This document shows, one piece after another, positions 15,901 through 23,112 of a stretch of DNA of 41,962 nucleotides. Origin of the DNA: Leyella stercorea (GTDB taxonomy: Bacteria; Bacteroidota; Bacteroidia; Bacteroidales; Bacteroidaceae); NCBI RefSeq assembly GCF_019052365.1, contig NZ_JAHQUY010000024.1:1-41962 (forward strand). The letters are read 5' to 3'. The stretch's first letter is position 1. Each line of letters starts with the position of its first letter. The notes beneath the pieces were generated by a model. The model worked only from the letters and a program-made list of their open reading frames with translations. It was not told where the DNA came from and did no database searches. The position numbers were made by a program, and so were the translations under genes.

Positions 15901-16966
15901 GCACTCCGCCCGGCACCTGCGTGTCGTCATCGTATGGCCATATCGTTATCAGCTCAAACTCCCGCGTCGCACTGTTATAGTTCACCTCAAAGTAGTGCTC
16001 CCCGTCCTCGTCGTTGCCCAGACCGGCCAACTGCCCCGTCTGGAACGTCACACGCTTCACCAAGCCTCCTATCTCATATTCGTTCGGATCGAAGTTCATC
16101 TCGCCGTCCGTGAAGTAGTATATGTCGAATGGCTTGCCGTCATCGCCCTTTTTCGTCTCCTTCCTCACCGAGCTCACCTTGCCCGTGCGCCGCGGGTATA
16201 TCTCCTGGAACGCCGTCTGCTCGAAGTGCTCCACAATGCCCAGCTCCGTGTTCCGTTCCACATACGTCGCACGGCTCGGAAGCAGCAGTCGGCTGCTGCC
16301 GTATTTCTCAGCGTCTATGTTGCGGCTGCTGCCTATCGGGAACAGTCGGGTGAAGAACTTCACGTTGTCAGCCGAGTCACGCTCTATGCTCAACAAGCCG
16401 TTGCCGTAGCCCAGCGTCACCTCGTCGCCCCTCTCGCAGCGGCACACGTTCACCGTCATGCCCTCTATCCACCATTCCGTCCCGGCCTCGTCGGCTATCT
16501 TCTTCAGAGCGTCGTTCCCGTACAGACCCTCCGAGTAGTCCACCACGATGTTGCCCGTGGCCTCCACCTTGCCCACCTTCCAGTCCGTTATGCCGCCCAT
16601 CCAGCGGTTCAGGTTCTTCACCACCAGTGCCACATGCTCACGCGCCGTCGCCGTGTAGCTGAATACTGGCGAGTCCTCCGTGTTCAGCATCAGCGCCTGT
16701 TTGATAAGGCTCGCCGCACCGTACAGTTTCACCGAGTACGTCCATTTCCTGCGACCCGTCTGCTTCGGCGTGTACGTCTCCACACACCAGAACTTCCGCC
16801 CTTCCCACACCGTCCAGTCGTTCAGCTCCAGTGTCACGCACTCCTGGCTGTCCAGCGACACGCTCAGGTAGTCGTCACCGCCCACCTCCTCGTGGTGAGT
16901 GCTGCTACTGTCGGGCACCAGCGTTGTCCTCAGCCGGTTCCGTTTGTCATATATCTTCAGCTCCAT
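12989..16966 (-). CDS. Tail-associated (Tal-like) tail tip / baseplate protein
   Basis: The 1325-residue protein begins MELKIYDKRNRLRTTLVPDS and continues with a WSYSVKLYGAASLIKQALML-like segment seen in siphophage tail-tip hub proteins, followed by long beta-rich regions and a helical part (about 470-520). Its position after tape measure and a Dit-like gene is the standard tail-tip order. The last roughly 240 residues (from about 13740 leftwards) are clearly richer in A and T than the rest of the gene, suggesting an exchanged C-terminal module. It probably forms the hub that carries the long tail fibre encoded downstream. Confidence 0.75.
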   Translation of the reverse strand: MELKIYDKRNRLRTTLVPDSSSTHHEEVGGDDYLSVSLDSQECVTLELNDWTVWEGRKFWCVETYTPKQTGRRKWTYSVKLYGAASLIKQALMLNTEDSPVFSYTATAREHVALVVKNLNRWMGGITDWKVGKVEATGNIVVDYSEGLYGNDALKKIADEAGTEWWIEGMTVNVCRCERGDEVTLGYGNGLLSIERDSADNVKFFTRLFPIGSSRNIDAEKYGSSRLLLPSRATYVERNTELGIVEHFEQTAFQEIYPRRTGKVSSVRKETKKGDDGKPFDIYYFTDGEMNFDPNEYEIGGLVKRVTFQTGQLAGLGNDEDGEHYFEVNYNSATREFELITIWPYDDDTQVPGGVLEPKAEDTYILWNVRMPDEYYPIAEEEYATAVEKYMDEHCLDRSVYKCSTDYVALKKRGVVPCMGQRVRLESDRFFASGYRESRITVVDQKLERPTEADIEISDVLSQTTQSRMADEIENVRSEVKANTVELPDVIRSWDTTLPTDNNLFSARRSEQEFLSRKRNDRTKGRITFEQGVVFGEEENGFVDGKGNAELLTAVVKELLSSGDYSGGGLTDRGWKLGMDEDRLSHLIVDKLTVRQVMNVFELLINKVRSVGGQICVSAANGKIKAVEEQGDYYLISFEQENMFVRHDLVRCQTFTGTSQKAYWVEVAGIANSGILVEKSEFETAQPEEGDECVLMGNTETANRQNLVLISASEDGHPRVDVLDGMNAKNFDHALRARLGNLNDIKDDRFPLDNQPKGNGLYADNVYLRGTFLLSTGEDIKTKLEITEGKVQSAIDSVRNDFLSEKGYLNNPTFTSGLEKWNSENETVFFLVGNKWIWANGNVLSKKGDGASVVTDMGRTVVRIRNKYILQKHGNLRYVPTFPTNDEGQKEALPVYLTFFYRCAKVGTLKVRFENVDKTGFANFNSMEISEEIAETEGYVQYTGNGLWNGTGDFRLEFDGDIYMYMLVLSTDKYEALTHRYRTLFEQSERLVKISAAVFDKDENMLEETGLITTSKVSGLYAIDGDGNLKSFVGAGQDGVKIKAANIQLEGIVTANGNFKILEDGSIEAKNGKFTGEINASNGNIGNLVISSDNLHYGNIDDWTTEEQKTLISASQIRLQNYLYDENTAKWTFHQLFLGINADPNDDDAATFMYLNKNMQQGKDIASLFRPAFRIESKVASSPRVSILSSGSIVVNEGGVLQAGKIKDVSAELPLVQIYSIDWMDGPLQLLKNTSGSNRTVFLDIKNDLLYWMFGSSTYDYAFVLTLVGHKSNNADIDIASGGIALIGASKITIKANSVVKLLIVRNGNSAPYEDNFYCLYNNNL

Positions 16967-17027
16967 GTCCTTTGATGTCTTTTTTATCGTTGTTTTATCG
17001 TTGTTTGAATACCTTGCAAACGCCGTT

Positions 17028-17486
17028 TCAGTACAGAGGCTTCGGCTCCCTGAATTTCAGCCGCATCCTGCTGCACACGCCGCCTTCGCCTATCGGGGTC
17101 AGTTGCTCCGTCTCCGTTGCCCCCAGATACCGCAGTCTGAACGTGCGGTCTATCTCCGGCAGCCTCACCTCCAGCCATCCGTCCTTGCCCGTCCGCAGCA
17201 TCGTGAAGAACCTGCCGTAGTTCACGAAGTACGCCTGCGCCGACTCAGCCCATAGGCAGAAGTACAGCTCCACGTCACGCGCCTGAAGGTGCAGCTCTAT
17301 TTCTTCCGGCAGCTCCTCTCCGTCCGCGTCAGGGTTGTCCACCACCGTCAGCTCCTTCGTCGTGCTCGGCTTCAGCAGAGCCTCATAGTTAGTCCATTCT
17401 CCATCCTTCTTCTCCGTCAGGAACACGCCCCATTCCTGGGCTGCGTCCTTGTCGTTTATGTACAGCAGACCTTTCGTTATCTCCAT
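17028..17486 (-). CDS. Distal-tail (Dit-like) protein
   Basis: The 152-residue protein starts MEITKGLLYINDKDAAQEWG and is mostly predicted beta strand (ELYFCLWAESAQAYFVNYGR, WLEVRLPEIDRTFRLRYLGA). A small beta-rich protein between the tape measure and the Tal-like gene is the usual place of the distal tail protein, which forms the ring joining tube to tip. The call rests mainly on gene order. Confidence 0.6.
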   Translation of the reverse strand: MEITKGLLYINDKDAAQEWGVFLTEKKDGEWTNYEALLKPSTTKELTVVDNPDADGEELPEEIELHLQARDVELYFCLWAESAQAYFVNYGRFFTMLRTGKDGWLEVRLPEIDRTFRLRYLGATETEQLTPIGEGGVCSRMRLKFREPKPLY

Positions 17487-17505
17487 GCTCTTTCCTCCTT
17501 TTTTC

Positions 17506-20283
17506 TTACCTTGTTTTAATGCCGTCCCTACGCAGCGTGGTCAGGTCATCCTTCATGTCACGCATATCCTTGCGCATCAGTTTCAGCGTCTCGCTGCACT
17601 CGCCCGTGTTCGTATCTATTCGTTTCAGGTGTCCCAGAGCCGTTTGCATGCATCCCGCCACATTCTCCACGTTCGTGTCTATGTTCGTCTCGTGCACCAG
17701 CATCGCCGTGTACAGACCCTCCAGCTTCGTTATGCTCTCCTGCGAGGCCGTCGTGTATGCACCGCTCTTTCCCGTCTGCGTCGTGCTGTCCCCCTGCCAC
17801 AAGTCCAACCCCTTCTCCTTCGCCATCTGACGATACTTCTCCAGCAGCGCGTTGAAGGTTCCCTGCTGGCTCAGAGCATTGTCCGTCATGTCGTCCAGAA
17901 TCCGCACATAGTTGCCAAACTTCTCCTCGTCTGTCAGGTCCTCGCGCTTCATCACGTCCAGCATCTCCTCCTGAGCCTTCTCCAGCAGTGGGGCTATAGT
18001 CACCGTATATATCATCTGCTCCGCCAGCTTCTCCAGCATACCCGTCAGCGAGTCCGCAAAAGCCTTCCCCGCATCAGTACCGTTCTTGAAGGCATCCACC
18101 AGAGCGTCCGTCAGCGTCTGACCAAGGTCGCCGAACACACCCTCAAAGTAGTCCTTCACAGACTCCCAAGCCTCCTCAGCCTGGTCATATAGGTCTATGA
18201 TATACTGCAGGGCCTCCTTGTCATTCTTCGCAAATTCACGGCTGTTCATGATGCTTTCAGCCAGCTCGCGGTTAAAGTTCCCCGCACTGTCTATCAGCTC
18301 AGGATAAACGTCCAGTATGCTGCTGTACGTATCCTTGCCCTTGCCCCAGCCGAACAGACCCGTCTTCTTATGGCCCGTCTTTATCTCAATGTCAGCCAGT
18401 CCCGAGTAAGCATCCTTCAGCTCCGAGTAGCCCTTGTTCACAATCTTGTTCCAGAAGGCATTCCCAGTATCAAGGTATCCGAACTTCTTCTGCTGCTCAG
18501 CCGTGCCCGCAATCTCCGCCTTCAGACCAGCGTAGGCATCCTTCATCACCCTCACAGCGTTCGCAGCCTTCCCGTAAGTGTCCGTGCCGAATATCGTCTG
18601 AGCCTTCTCCAGCTCCAGGTTCTGCTCCATCAGCAGCATGTTATACTCACGCTGCTGAGCCGTCACCTCCTCCATGATCTTCTCCAAAGCAGCCTTATGA
18701 CGAGCACTCGCCTGAAAAGCCTTCGTCACCCAGCCGATAGCCTCGCCCGCGGCAGCAGCTATGCCGCCAACGACGCCGCCCTCAGCAAAGCCACGGCCTA
18801 TGTTGCTCACACTCGTCATCACACCCTGCACAGCATCCATTGCCTCAGCCATGCCATCGTTACCCGCCGCCTCAAACATCTCGCTCAACCTCCCGGCCAG
18901 GTCGCCCACCATCTCAGCAGAAGCTGCAGCAGACTCACCAAGGCGCTTCAGCTTGGCCTCAAGGCCCTTCTCCTCACCATCCTCGCCGTGCTTGAACAGC
19001 TCCCCAACCGCATCTGCCAAAGCCCTGAACGGATTCTTACCGAGCACCTCCTTCTTCAGCTTCTCATACTGCTCCGTCAGAGCCTTCAGCTTCTCAGGAC
19101 TCTTCTCCAGAGCCTTCAGCTCAGCCGGCGAAAAACCAAGCCCCGCCATATCCTTCTGCGTGATCCTCCGCTCCGTCTTTCCGTTCCCGTCCTTTATCAC
19201 AGCCGTGCCCTCAGCGTCCTTTGTCCCACGCAGATAGTCCATCAGCACCTTTATACGGTCTATTATCTTCTGCACCTCAGCCACACTCTTCTCCGAAGTG
19301 TCAGCAAACAAGTCCACAAGCACCTTGTTCTCCTTGCCAAGCTCCGTCAGCTGAGCCTCGTCCACAGACTTCAGCGCAGCACGCTCCTGCTTCGCCAGCT
19401 CTGCCAACGCACGATCCTTCACATCCTCCCCTATAGGACGCCCGTCTGAGTCCACAGCCTTCTCTATCTGAGCACGATCCTTAGCAAACTTCTCGCTGAT
19501 GCTCTTGCGCTGCTCCTCGTAGTCTTGGTACTTGGCGAGCAAATTCTCGTACACCTTCGCTTGCTCTTTCAAGTCAGCCTCACCGCTCACCTTGTCCAGG
19601 TATCGGCGGCTCTTGTTTATCTGCACCTGCACATTGCTTCGCTCATCATCCACACCGATGATAGCGCCAAGCCAGTTCCTGCGCTCCTGCCAGCGTTTCA
19701 AGTCTTTCAGCAGCTCCTCAACACGCTCTCCTTCAATGTTCTCAGCGAGATGTCCGTCGTTATCACGCATATAGCGGTTCATCACAGAGCGGTCGCTGCT
19801 CAGCTTCCCGTCCTTCAGAATGTCGTCGTTCCAGTTTCGTAGCGCAAACTCAAGCATAGCCACCATGTCCTTCACGCTCTCATAGCTCTCTGTCATCGTT
19901 TTCAGAGTCTGAATAGGGTCGATGCCGTCGGCAAAGTCGTTCTCCTGCAGCCATTGGCGGTAGAAGTTCCAGTCGCTCGTGCCAAAGTATTGGCTCATCG
20001 CTTCTGAAGCCACAAGCTTTTCCGCCAGGTCATCAAGTGCATCGCTCATGTTTTCCAGCTCGTCTATAGGCCTCGAAAGGTCCAGTTTCGTCAGCGTGTC
20101 CATCATCTGGCTGAAGTCCAGCTCATTCAGGCTTTCCGTAGTGCGGTCTGTTGCAAGCCTTAGTGTTTCAAAGGCTTTCACGATGCGCACCTTGGCAGCA
20201 TCTATCTTGGTGCTCTGTTTTGATAGGCGATCAGCATAATCGTCTATCGTTTTAAGGTCTTCTATCTTCACGCTCCCTCTCAT
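17506..20283 (-). CDS. Tail tape measure protein
   Basis: At 925 residues, it is mostly helical with long charged coiled-coil stretches (about 20-460) and a central Gly/Ala-rich hydrophobic patch (ASAEMVGDLAGRLSEMFEAA, GGVVGGIAAAAGEAIGWVTK, about 475-535), as in tape measure proteins that set tail length and assist DNA entry. It follows the two tail-assembly chaperone frames and precedes the tail-tip genes. The start overlaps the 63-residue gene upstream by 4 bp. A length of 925 residues implies a tail of roughly 130-140 nm at 1.5 angstrom per residue. Confidence 0.9.
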   Translation of the reverse strand: MRGSVKIEDLKTIDDYADRLSKQSTKIDAAKVRIVKAFETLRLATDRTTESLNELDFSQMMDTLTKLDLSRPIDELENMSDALDDLAEKLVASEAMSQYFGTSDWNFYRQWLQENDFADGIDPIQTLKTMTESYESVKDMVAMLEFALRNWNDDILKDGKLSSDRSVMNRYMRDNDGHLAENIEGERVEELLKDLKRWQERRNWLGAIIGVDDERSNVQVQINKSRRYLDKVSGEADLKEQAKVYENLLAKYQDYEEQRKSISEKFAKDRAQIEKAVDSDGRPIGEDVKDRALAELAKQERAALKSVDEAQLTELGKENKVLVDLFADTSEKSVAEVQKIIDRIKVLMDYLRGTKDAEGTAVIKDGNGKTERRITQKDMAGLGFSPAELKALEKSPEKLKALTEQYEKLKKEVLGKNPFRALADAVGELFKHGEDGEEKGLEAKLKRLGESAAASAEMVGDLAGRLSEMFEAAGNDGMAEAMDAVQGVMTSVSNIGRGFAEGGVVGGIAAAAGEAIGWVTKAFQASARHKAALEKIMEEVTAQQREYNMLLMEQNLELEKAQTIFGTDTYGKAANAVRVMKDAYAGLKAEIAGTAEQQKKFGYLDTGNAFWNKIVNKGYSELKDAYSGLADIEIKTGHKKTGLFGWGKGKDTYSSILDVYPELIDSAGNFNRELAESIMNSREFAKNDKEALQYIIDLYDQAEEAWESVKDYFEGVFGDLGQTLTDALVDAFKNGTDAGKAFADSLTGMLEKLAEQMIYTVTIAPLLEKAQEEMLDVMKREDLTDEEKFGNYVRILDDMTDNALSQQGTFNALLEKYRQMAKEKGLDLWQGDSTTQTGKSGAYTTASQESITKLEGLYTAMLVHETNIDTNVENVAGCMQTALGHLKRIDTNTGECSETLKLMRKDMRDMKDDLTTLRRDGIKTR

Positions 20284-20471
20284 AGCTTCACATATTTTGG
20301 GTTAGTTCTTGTTAGCTCTATAGCTGCTCGGTAGCAGTAAAGAGCGTTAGCATAAGTTTTCAGTTCCTTCCAGCGGCTGTAGCCATAACGCTTCACAAGA
20401 AGGCGTTTGCCGCTCGTTTTCAAAAGTGTCATGCCGTTCTTGCGGCAGTTTCTCTGAGAATATTTGTCCAT
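20280..20471 (-). CDS. Small basic protein before the tape measure
   Basis: The 63-residue protein is strongly basic (MDKYSQRNCRKNG, GKRLLVKRYGYSRWKELKTY). Its stop overlaps the tape-measure start (4 bp), indicating coupling. In Bacteroidetes phages small genes often sit between the frameshifted chaperones and the tape measure. No function is assigned. Confidence 0.55.
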   Translation of the reverse strand: MDKYSQRNCRKNGMTLLKTSGKRLLVKRYGYSRWKELKTYANALYCYRAAIELTRTNPKYVKL

Positions 20472-20538
20472 AAGCCTTTATTTATAATTTATTTTTCGTA
20501 CCTTTCGCCATTATTTATCATTAAGCATTTTTATAACT

Positions 20539-20764
20539 ATGGATTACAAGGAACTTAAAGCTCTATTTACCCCCCCGATGCCCTTGGCTCTTCGAGGTTC
20601 GTCACAAGTACATCAACGAGAACGACATCTATGTCTTTGGTGATAGGCTCATACATCGGGTATATCTCGTTTGGCACATGATAGAGCGCCCTGGGCACTG
20701 GCGCGTCCTGTCCAACAAAGGCGATAATCTCACACTACCAGAGGATATCGACAAACTTTGGTAG
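20539..20764 (+). pseudogene. Small gene interrupted at a seven-C tract (possible phase-variable gene)
   Basis: ATG at 20539 begins MDYKELKALFT. At ACCCCCCCG (seven Cs, 20570-20576) the frame becomes wrong. In the frame that would follow if there were six Cs, the sequence runs on as WLFEVRHKYINENDIYVFGD and ends at TAG 20762-20764, giving about 74 residues. The region contains 226 bases, one more than a multiple of three. Either the gene is off by slippage, as in contingency loci, or the read is one base wrong. It stands on the plus strand inside a minus-strand tail operon. Confidence 0.6.
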
Positions 20765-20771
20765 CCTTTTT

Positions 20772-20803
20772 CTTGCACAGCTCGGTGTTTTTTCGTATCT
20801 TTG
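20772..20803 (+). promoter_or_regulatory. Promoter of the plus-strand islet
   Basis: CTTG (20772-20775), 20 bp spacer, TATCTTTG (20796-20803): a good Bacteroidetes promoter. The predicted start (about 20809) falls in the first copy of a 17-bp direct repeat. Confidence 0.7.
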
Positions 20804-20806
20804 CAG

Positions 20807-21010
20807 TGTTCAAATTCAAAACATCGTGCATAGCACAAGCGACGCCAATCTAATGGCAAAATATAGACGCTAGCTGCGTCAGTTTTGACCTTAGCGGTGC
20901 GCCAACCCCGTTCTGTAGTTGTAATGGCTGCAGAAGGTTTGTTTTGAAACCTGAACAGCGGGAAGTGGCGCACCGCTTTCTTTTTGTGCCGCATGTTCAA
21001 ATTCAAAACA
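20807..21010 (+). repeat. 17-bp direct repeats flanking the structured RNA
   Basis: TGTTCAAATTCAAAACA occurs at 20807-20823 and again at 20994-21010, exactly 187 bp apart. The second copy ends 2 bp before the ATG of the Bro-N gene. Loss of one copy and the DNA between would put the promoter directly before the gene. Confidence 0.9.
20809..20985 (+). ncRNA. Candidate structured RNA / leader of the Bro-N gene
   Basis: Starting from the promoter at 20796, the RNA contains small hairpins (GTGC/GCAC, GCCA/TGGC, GACGC/GCGTC) and a perfect 12-bp stem, AGCGGTGCGCCA (20893-20904) with TGGCGCACCGCT (20966-20977). Inside it are two hairpins: TTCTGTAG with CTGCAGAA, and GGTTT with AAACC. This makes a three-way junction. 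A T-rich tract (TTCTTTTT) follows, so it can end transcription. It may be a free RNA or an attenuator controlling the Bro-N gene. Confidence 0.55.
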
Positions 21011-21012
21011 AT

Positions 21013-21630
21013 ATGTCTAACAAACAGATTTTCGATTTTTCCTTCAACGGAAATCTCCTCTCCGTCCGTCAGCAGAAAGACGGGCTGGTCTTCAACGCAA
21101 AGCAGGTTTGCACCATCTTGGGGATGAAAAACACTGCAATGGCTCTTAAAGCGCTCGACGAGGACGAAAAGGGTATAAACAATGCTTACACCCTTGGAGG
21201 CAAGCAGAAGATGCTTTTCATCTCCGAGTCCGGACTCTATCATCTCATCTTCATCTCCCGCAAGCCGCAGGCTAAAGCCTTCCGCCGTTGGGTCACATCT
21301 GAGGTCTTGCCATCCATAAGGCGTAGCGGTGCCTATATCAAAAAGCCAGTTTCCCAAGACAAGGAGCTCTTTGCTGCTATGAAGCGTTTTATCGCTCCGG
21401 CTGATTATAGAGAGGTAGCAAAAGCTTTCGGGGTGTCCGTCGGCCACGTTCAGAATGTTGCTTCTGGCCATTCCCGTTCCTTCGCCATTTTTCAGCACCT
21501 TCGCGACATCGCCTTTTCCAATCGTCAGCAAGGCATAGTTTTCGAAGCTCCGCAGCGTGTATCCGCAGAGCAGTACAGGCAGCTTCTCATTCCGTTCGCA
21601 CCCGATAACATGAAAGGGGGCGAAAAATGA
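21013..21630 (+). CDS. Bro-N domain (phage antirepressor-type) protein
   Basis: From MSNKQIFDF the protein has 205 residues; a longer frame from 20944 would begin inside the structured RNA and is less likely. Residues 1-110 form a Bro-N domain: a short beta sheet, FNAKQVCTILGMKNTAMALK, and FISESGLYHLIFISRKPQAK, then FRRWVTSEVLPSIRRSGAYI. This is the DNA-binding module of phage antirepressors and BRO proteins. The C-terminal part (YREVAKAFGVSVGHVQNVAS) looks like an HTH. It lies on the opposite strand from the surrounding tail genes, behind its own promoter, so it may be expressed in the lysogen. Confidence 0.85.
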   Translation: MSNKQIFDFSFNGNLLSVRQQKDGLVFNAKQVCTILGMKNTAMALKALDEDEKGINNAYTLGGKQKMLFISESGLYHLIFISRKPQAKAFRRWVTSEVLPSIRRSGAYIKKPVSQDKELFAAMKRFIAPADYREVAKAFGVSVGHVQNVASGHSRSFAIFQHLRDIAFSNRQQGIVFEAPQRVSAEQYRQLLIPFAPDNMKGGEK

Positions 21631-21842
21631 TAAAGCAAAAACAATTCGAAGCAACATTACAGCTGCTCGAAACTCTTGATTCAAACGAACTTCCATCGGC
21701 TTTAATCGATTCTATTCAACATTACACCGAAAGTCTATACAAAGGCAATTTTATAGTTTCAGATAGTGACAGTAATAACATTTATATCATGCTTTCTTTG
21801 CTTCGTGCCTTGCTTAAAGACTTGTGCGGTCTATCTTTATAA
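21627..21842 (+). CDS. Small protein after the Bro-N gene
   Basis: The 71-residue protein overlaps the Bro-N stop by 4 bp (ATGA), so it is translationally coupled. The sequence is acidic and Leu-rich (EATLQLLETLDSNELPSALI, LRALLKDLCGLSL) and more AT-rich than its neighbours. No family recognised; the coupling suggests it works with, or regulates, the Bro-N protein. Confidence 0.65.
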   Translation: MIKQKQFEATLQLLETLDSNELPSALIDSIQHYTESLYKGNFIVSDSDSNNIYIMLSLLRALLKDLCGLSL

Positions 21843-21888
21843 CTCTTTTCATTACAGCCTCGCTTTACTTTGGTAGAGTGGGGCTTTT

Positions 21889-22218
21889 TCATTTCTTCAG
21901 TCTTGTTTGAAAACACTCCAGGATCTCCTGCGCGGTACGCTTCCCTTTCACTTTACGCGACGGCCCAGAATCTTCCTTGCCCTTCACCTTCACATAACGC
22001 GGAGCATCCGCAAGCATCAGCACCAGAGTCTCCCAGTTCACACCCCACAGCATATAGTCCACACTCCAGCCTGTCGCCTGAGCCACCTGCCAAAGCATAC
22101 CGAAGAGGCTATGTGAACTCTCATACTTAGTTCTTAACTCCCCTTCCTTTAATGGCTCGCTATCGTCGGCTTCAGCGGATTCGTCGCCGCCGACAATGCG
22201 ATAATACTCTCGAAACCC
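21889..22218 (-). CDS. Tail assembly chaperone, -1 frameshift extension (lambda GT-like)
   Basis: This frame is open far upstream of any start and overlaps the 155-residue gene. Reading begins, by inference, at a slippery heptamer G_GGT_TTC (22218-22212), giving the joined sequence ...LLLGTRGF|REYYRIVGGD... and 107 added residues (total about 242). Content such as HSLFGMLWQVAQATGWSVDY and WGVNWETLVLMLADAP looks protein-like, and Met starts in it lack context. In lambda, gpG and the frameshifted gpGT bind the tape measure and tail tube during assembly. Two such proteins just before the tape measure is the expected position. Confidence 0.75.
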   Translation of the reverse strand, partial: GFREYYRIVGGDESAEADDSEPLKEGELRTKYESSHSLFGMLWQVAQATGWSVDYMLWGVNWETLVLMLADAPRYVKVKGKEDSGPSRKVKGKRTAQEILECFQTRLKK

Positions 22219-22616
22219 CGCGTGCCCAGCAGAAGCGTCCAGCGTCGGAAAGCAGCCTCAAGCCAAACGTCATCCACCCACCAGCGTAGCAACCAAGCCA
22301 CCACGCCCGACAGCAGCAGACCGCTCCACTTCCCCCTGCATATCGTCAGCGCGACAATCCGGCTCACAGTGCGACCGTGCTCCCCAAGCCAAGCCAGACG
22401 CTCAGCCTCTGTCATCGCCTCCAGCTCCGCGTGAGTCACGTTCATGCCGGCAAACAGACGAGCTATACGTATCTGACCGCCAAGACGCGGACGGCCCATC
22501 CTGAAACGCAGACGTATCGCCTCCTTGCGCCACGGCAGCTTCAACTCCTTAAAAGGAACGGAGACACCAACGTCCAATAGTGCCTCCGCTGCCTCCTTCT
22601 CAATATTCATGCTCAT
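22149..22616 (-). CDS. Tail assembly chaperone (lambda gpG-like, zero frame)
   Basis: The 155-residue protein is mainly helical, with RIARLFAGMNVTHAELEAMT, LLSGVVAWLLRWWVDDVWLE and a C-terminal tail (IIALSAATNPLKPTIASH). It follows the tail tube gene and precedes the tape measure, which is the lambda G position. The zero-frame product ends at 22149. A fraction of ribosomes are predicted to slip at 22218-22212 and make the longer protein. Confidence 0.7.
   Translation of the reverse strand: MSMNIEKEAAEALLDVGVSVPFKELKLPWRKEAIRLRFRMGRPRLGGQIRIARLFAGMNVTHAELEAMTEAERLAWLGEHGRTVSRIVALTICRGKWSGLLLSGVVAWLLRWWVDDVWLEAAFRRWTLLLGTRGFESIIALSAATNPLKPTIASH
22212..22218 (-). promoter_or_regulatory. -1 ribosomal slippery site
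   Basis: On the minus strand the heptamer reads G GGT TTC in the zero frame, fitting X XXY YYZ with X=G, Y=T, Z=C. After slipping, the tRNAs pair with GGG and TTT. It lies exactly where the two tail chaperone frames overlap. Confidence 0.75.
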
Positions 22617-22629
22617 AAGCCATCAACGC

Positions 22630-23112
22630 TTAGCCCGCCACATCCTCAATGCTGTAAGGCTCGCTACCGTCGTCCGGAATCATCACCTCAACCTCAACCT
22701 TCACCTTCGACACACTGTCCAAGTTCAGGTCGCCGTCAATGTAAGCCGACACAAAAGCCTTCTTGATCTTCACCTCGTGCGACGAGTCCGTCTGAATCGA
22801 CAGCGGGCTCGTAATCTGAACAAGCTTCGATGGAGCCTTCCAGCCAGTAGCAGCAGAATCACCCGTCTTCACTACCTCACCGCCCATCAGGGCTGCCATG
22901 TTCTCGTAGTCCATCTGGATCAAGTCAAAGCTCGGGGCAATCGTGCCGTTCGACTTCGGAATCACAAGCACAGGGCCGCCATGCTTCTGGGCAGCGTTGA
23001 TCTTCGTCACCTCGCCCTTCGCACCGTTCAGCTTGAAGCTGTTTTCCTCGATGTAGCCAAGCTTTTTTTCGCCTACCTTAACGACCGCCAGGCCGTACAT
23101 AAAATCGTTCAT
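22630..23112 (-). CDS. Major tail tube protein
   Basis: The 160-residue protein is rich in beta strand (YGLAVVKVGEKKLGYIEENS, SKVKVEVEVMIPDDGSEPYS) with a central helix region (FDLIQMDYENMAALMGGEVV), matching the common tail-tube fold. Its place, two genes ahead of the tape measure, is standard for siphophages. The sequence starts MNDFMYG; the upstream spanin-like gene overlaps its 5' end by 35 bp. Confidence 0.75.
   Translation of the reverse strand: MNDFMYGLAVVKVGEKKLGYIEENSFKLNGAKGEVTKINAAQKHGGPVLVIPKSNGTIAPSFDLIQMDYENMAALMGGEVVKTGDSAATGWKAPSKLVQITSPLSIQTDSSHEVKIKKAFVSAYIDGDLNLDSVSKVKVEVEVMIPDDGSEPYSIEDVAG

Noticed and set aside
14030..16975. 981-codon open frame on the plus strand opposite the Tal-like gene
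   Set aside because: It is the mirror of a GC-biased gene; the sequence is His/Leu/Arg-rich without domain pattern, and the minus frame has clear protein character and operon context.
20629..21696. 355-codon minus frame over the Bro-N region
   Set aside because: Bro-N on the plus strand has clear domain motifs; the minus frame has no recognisable pattern.
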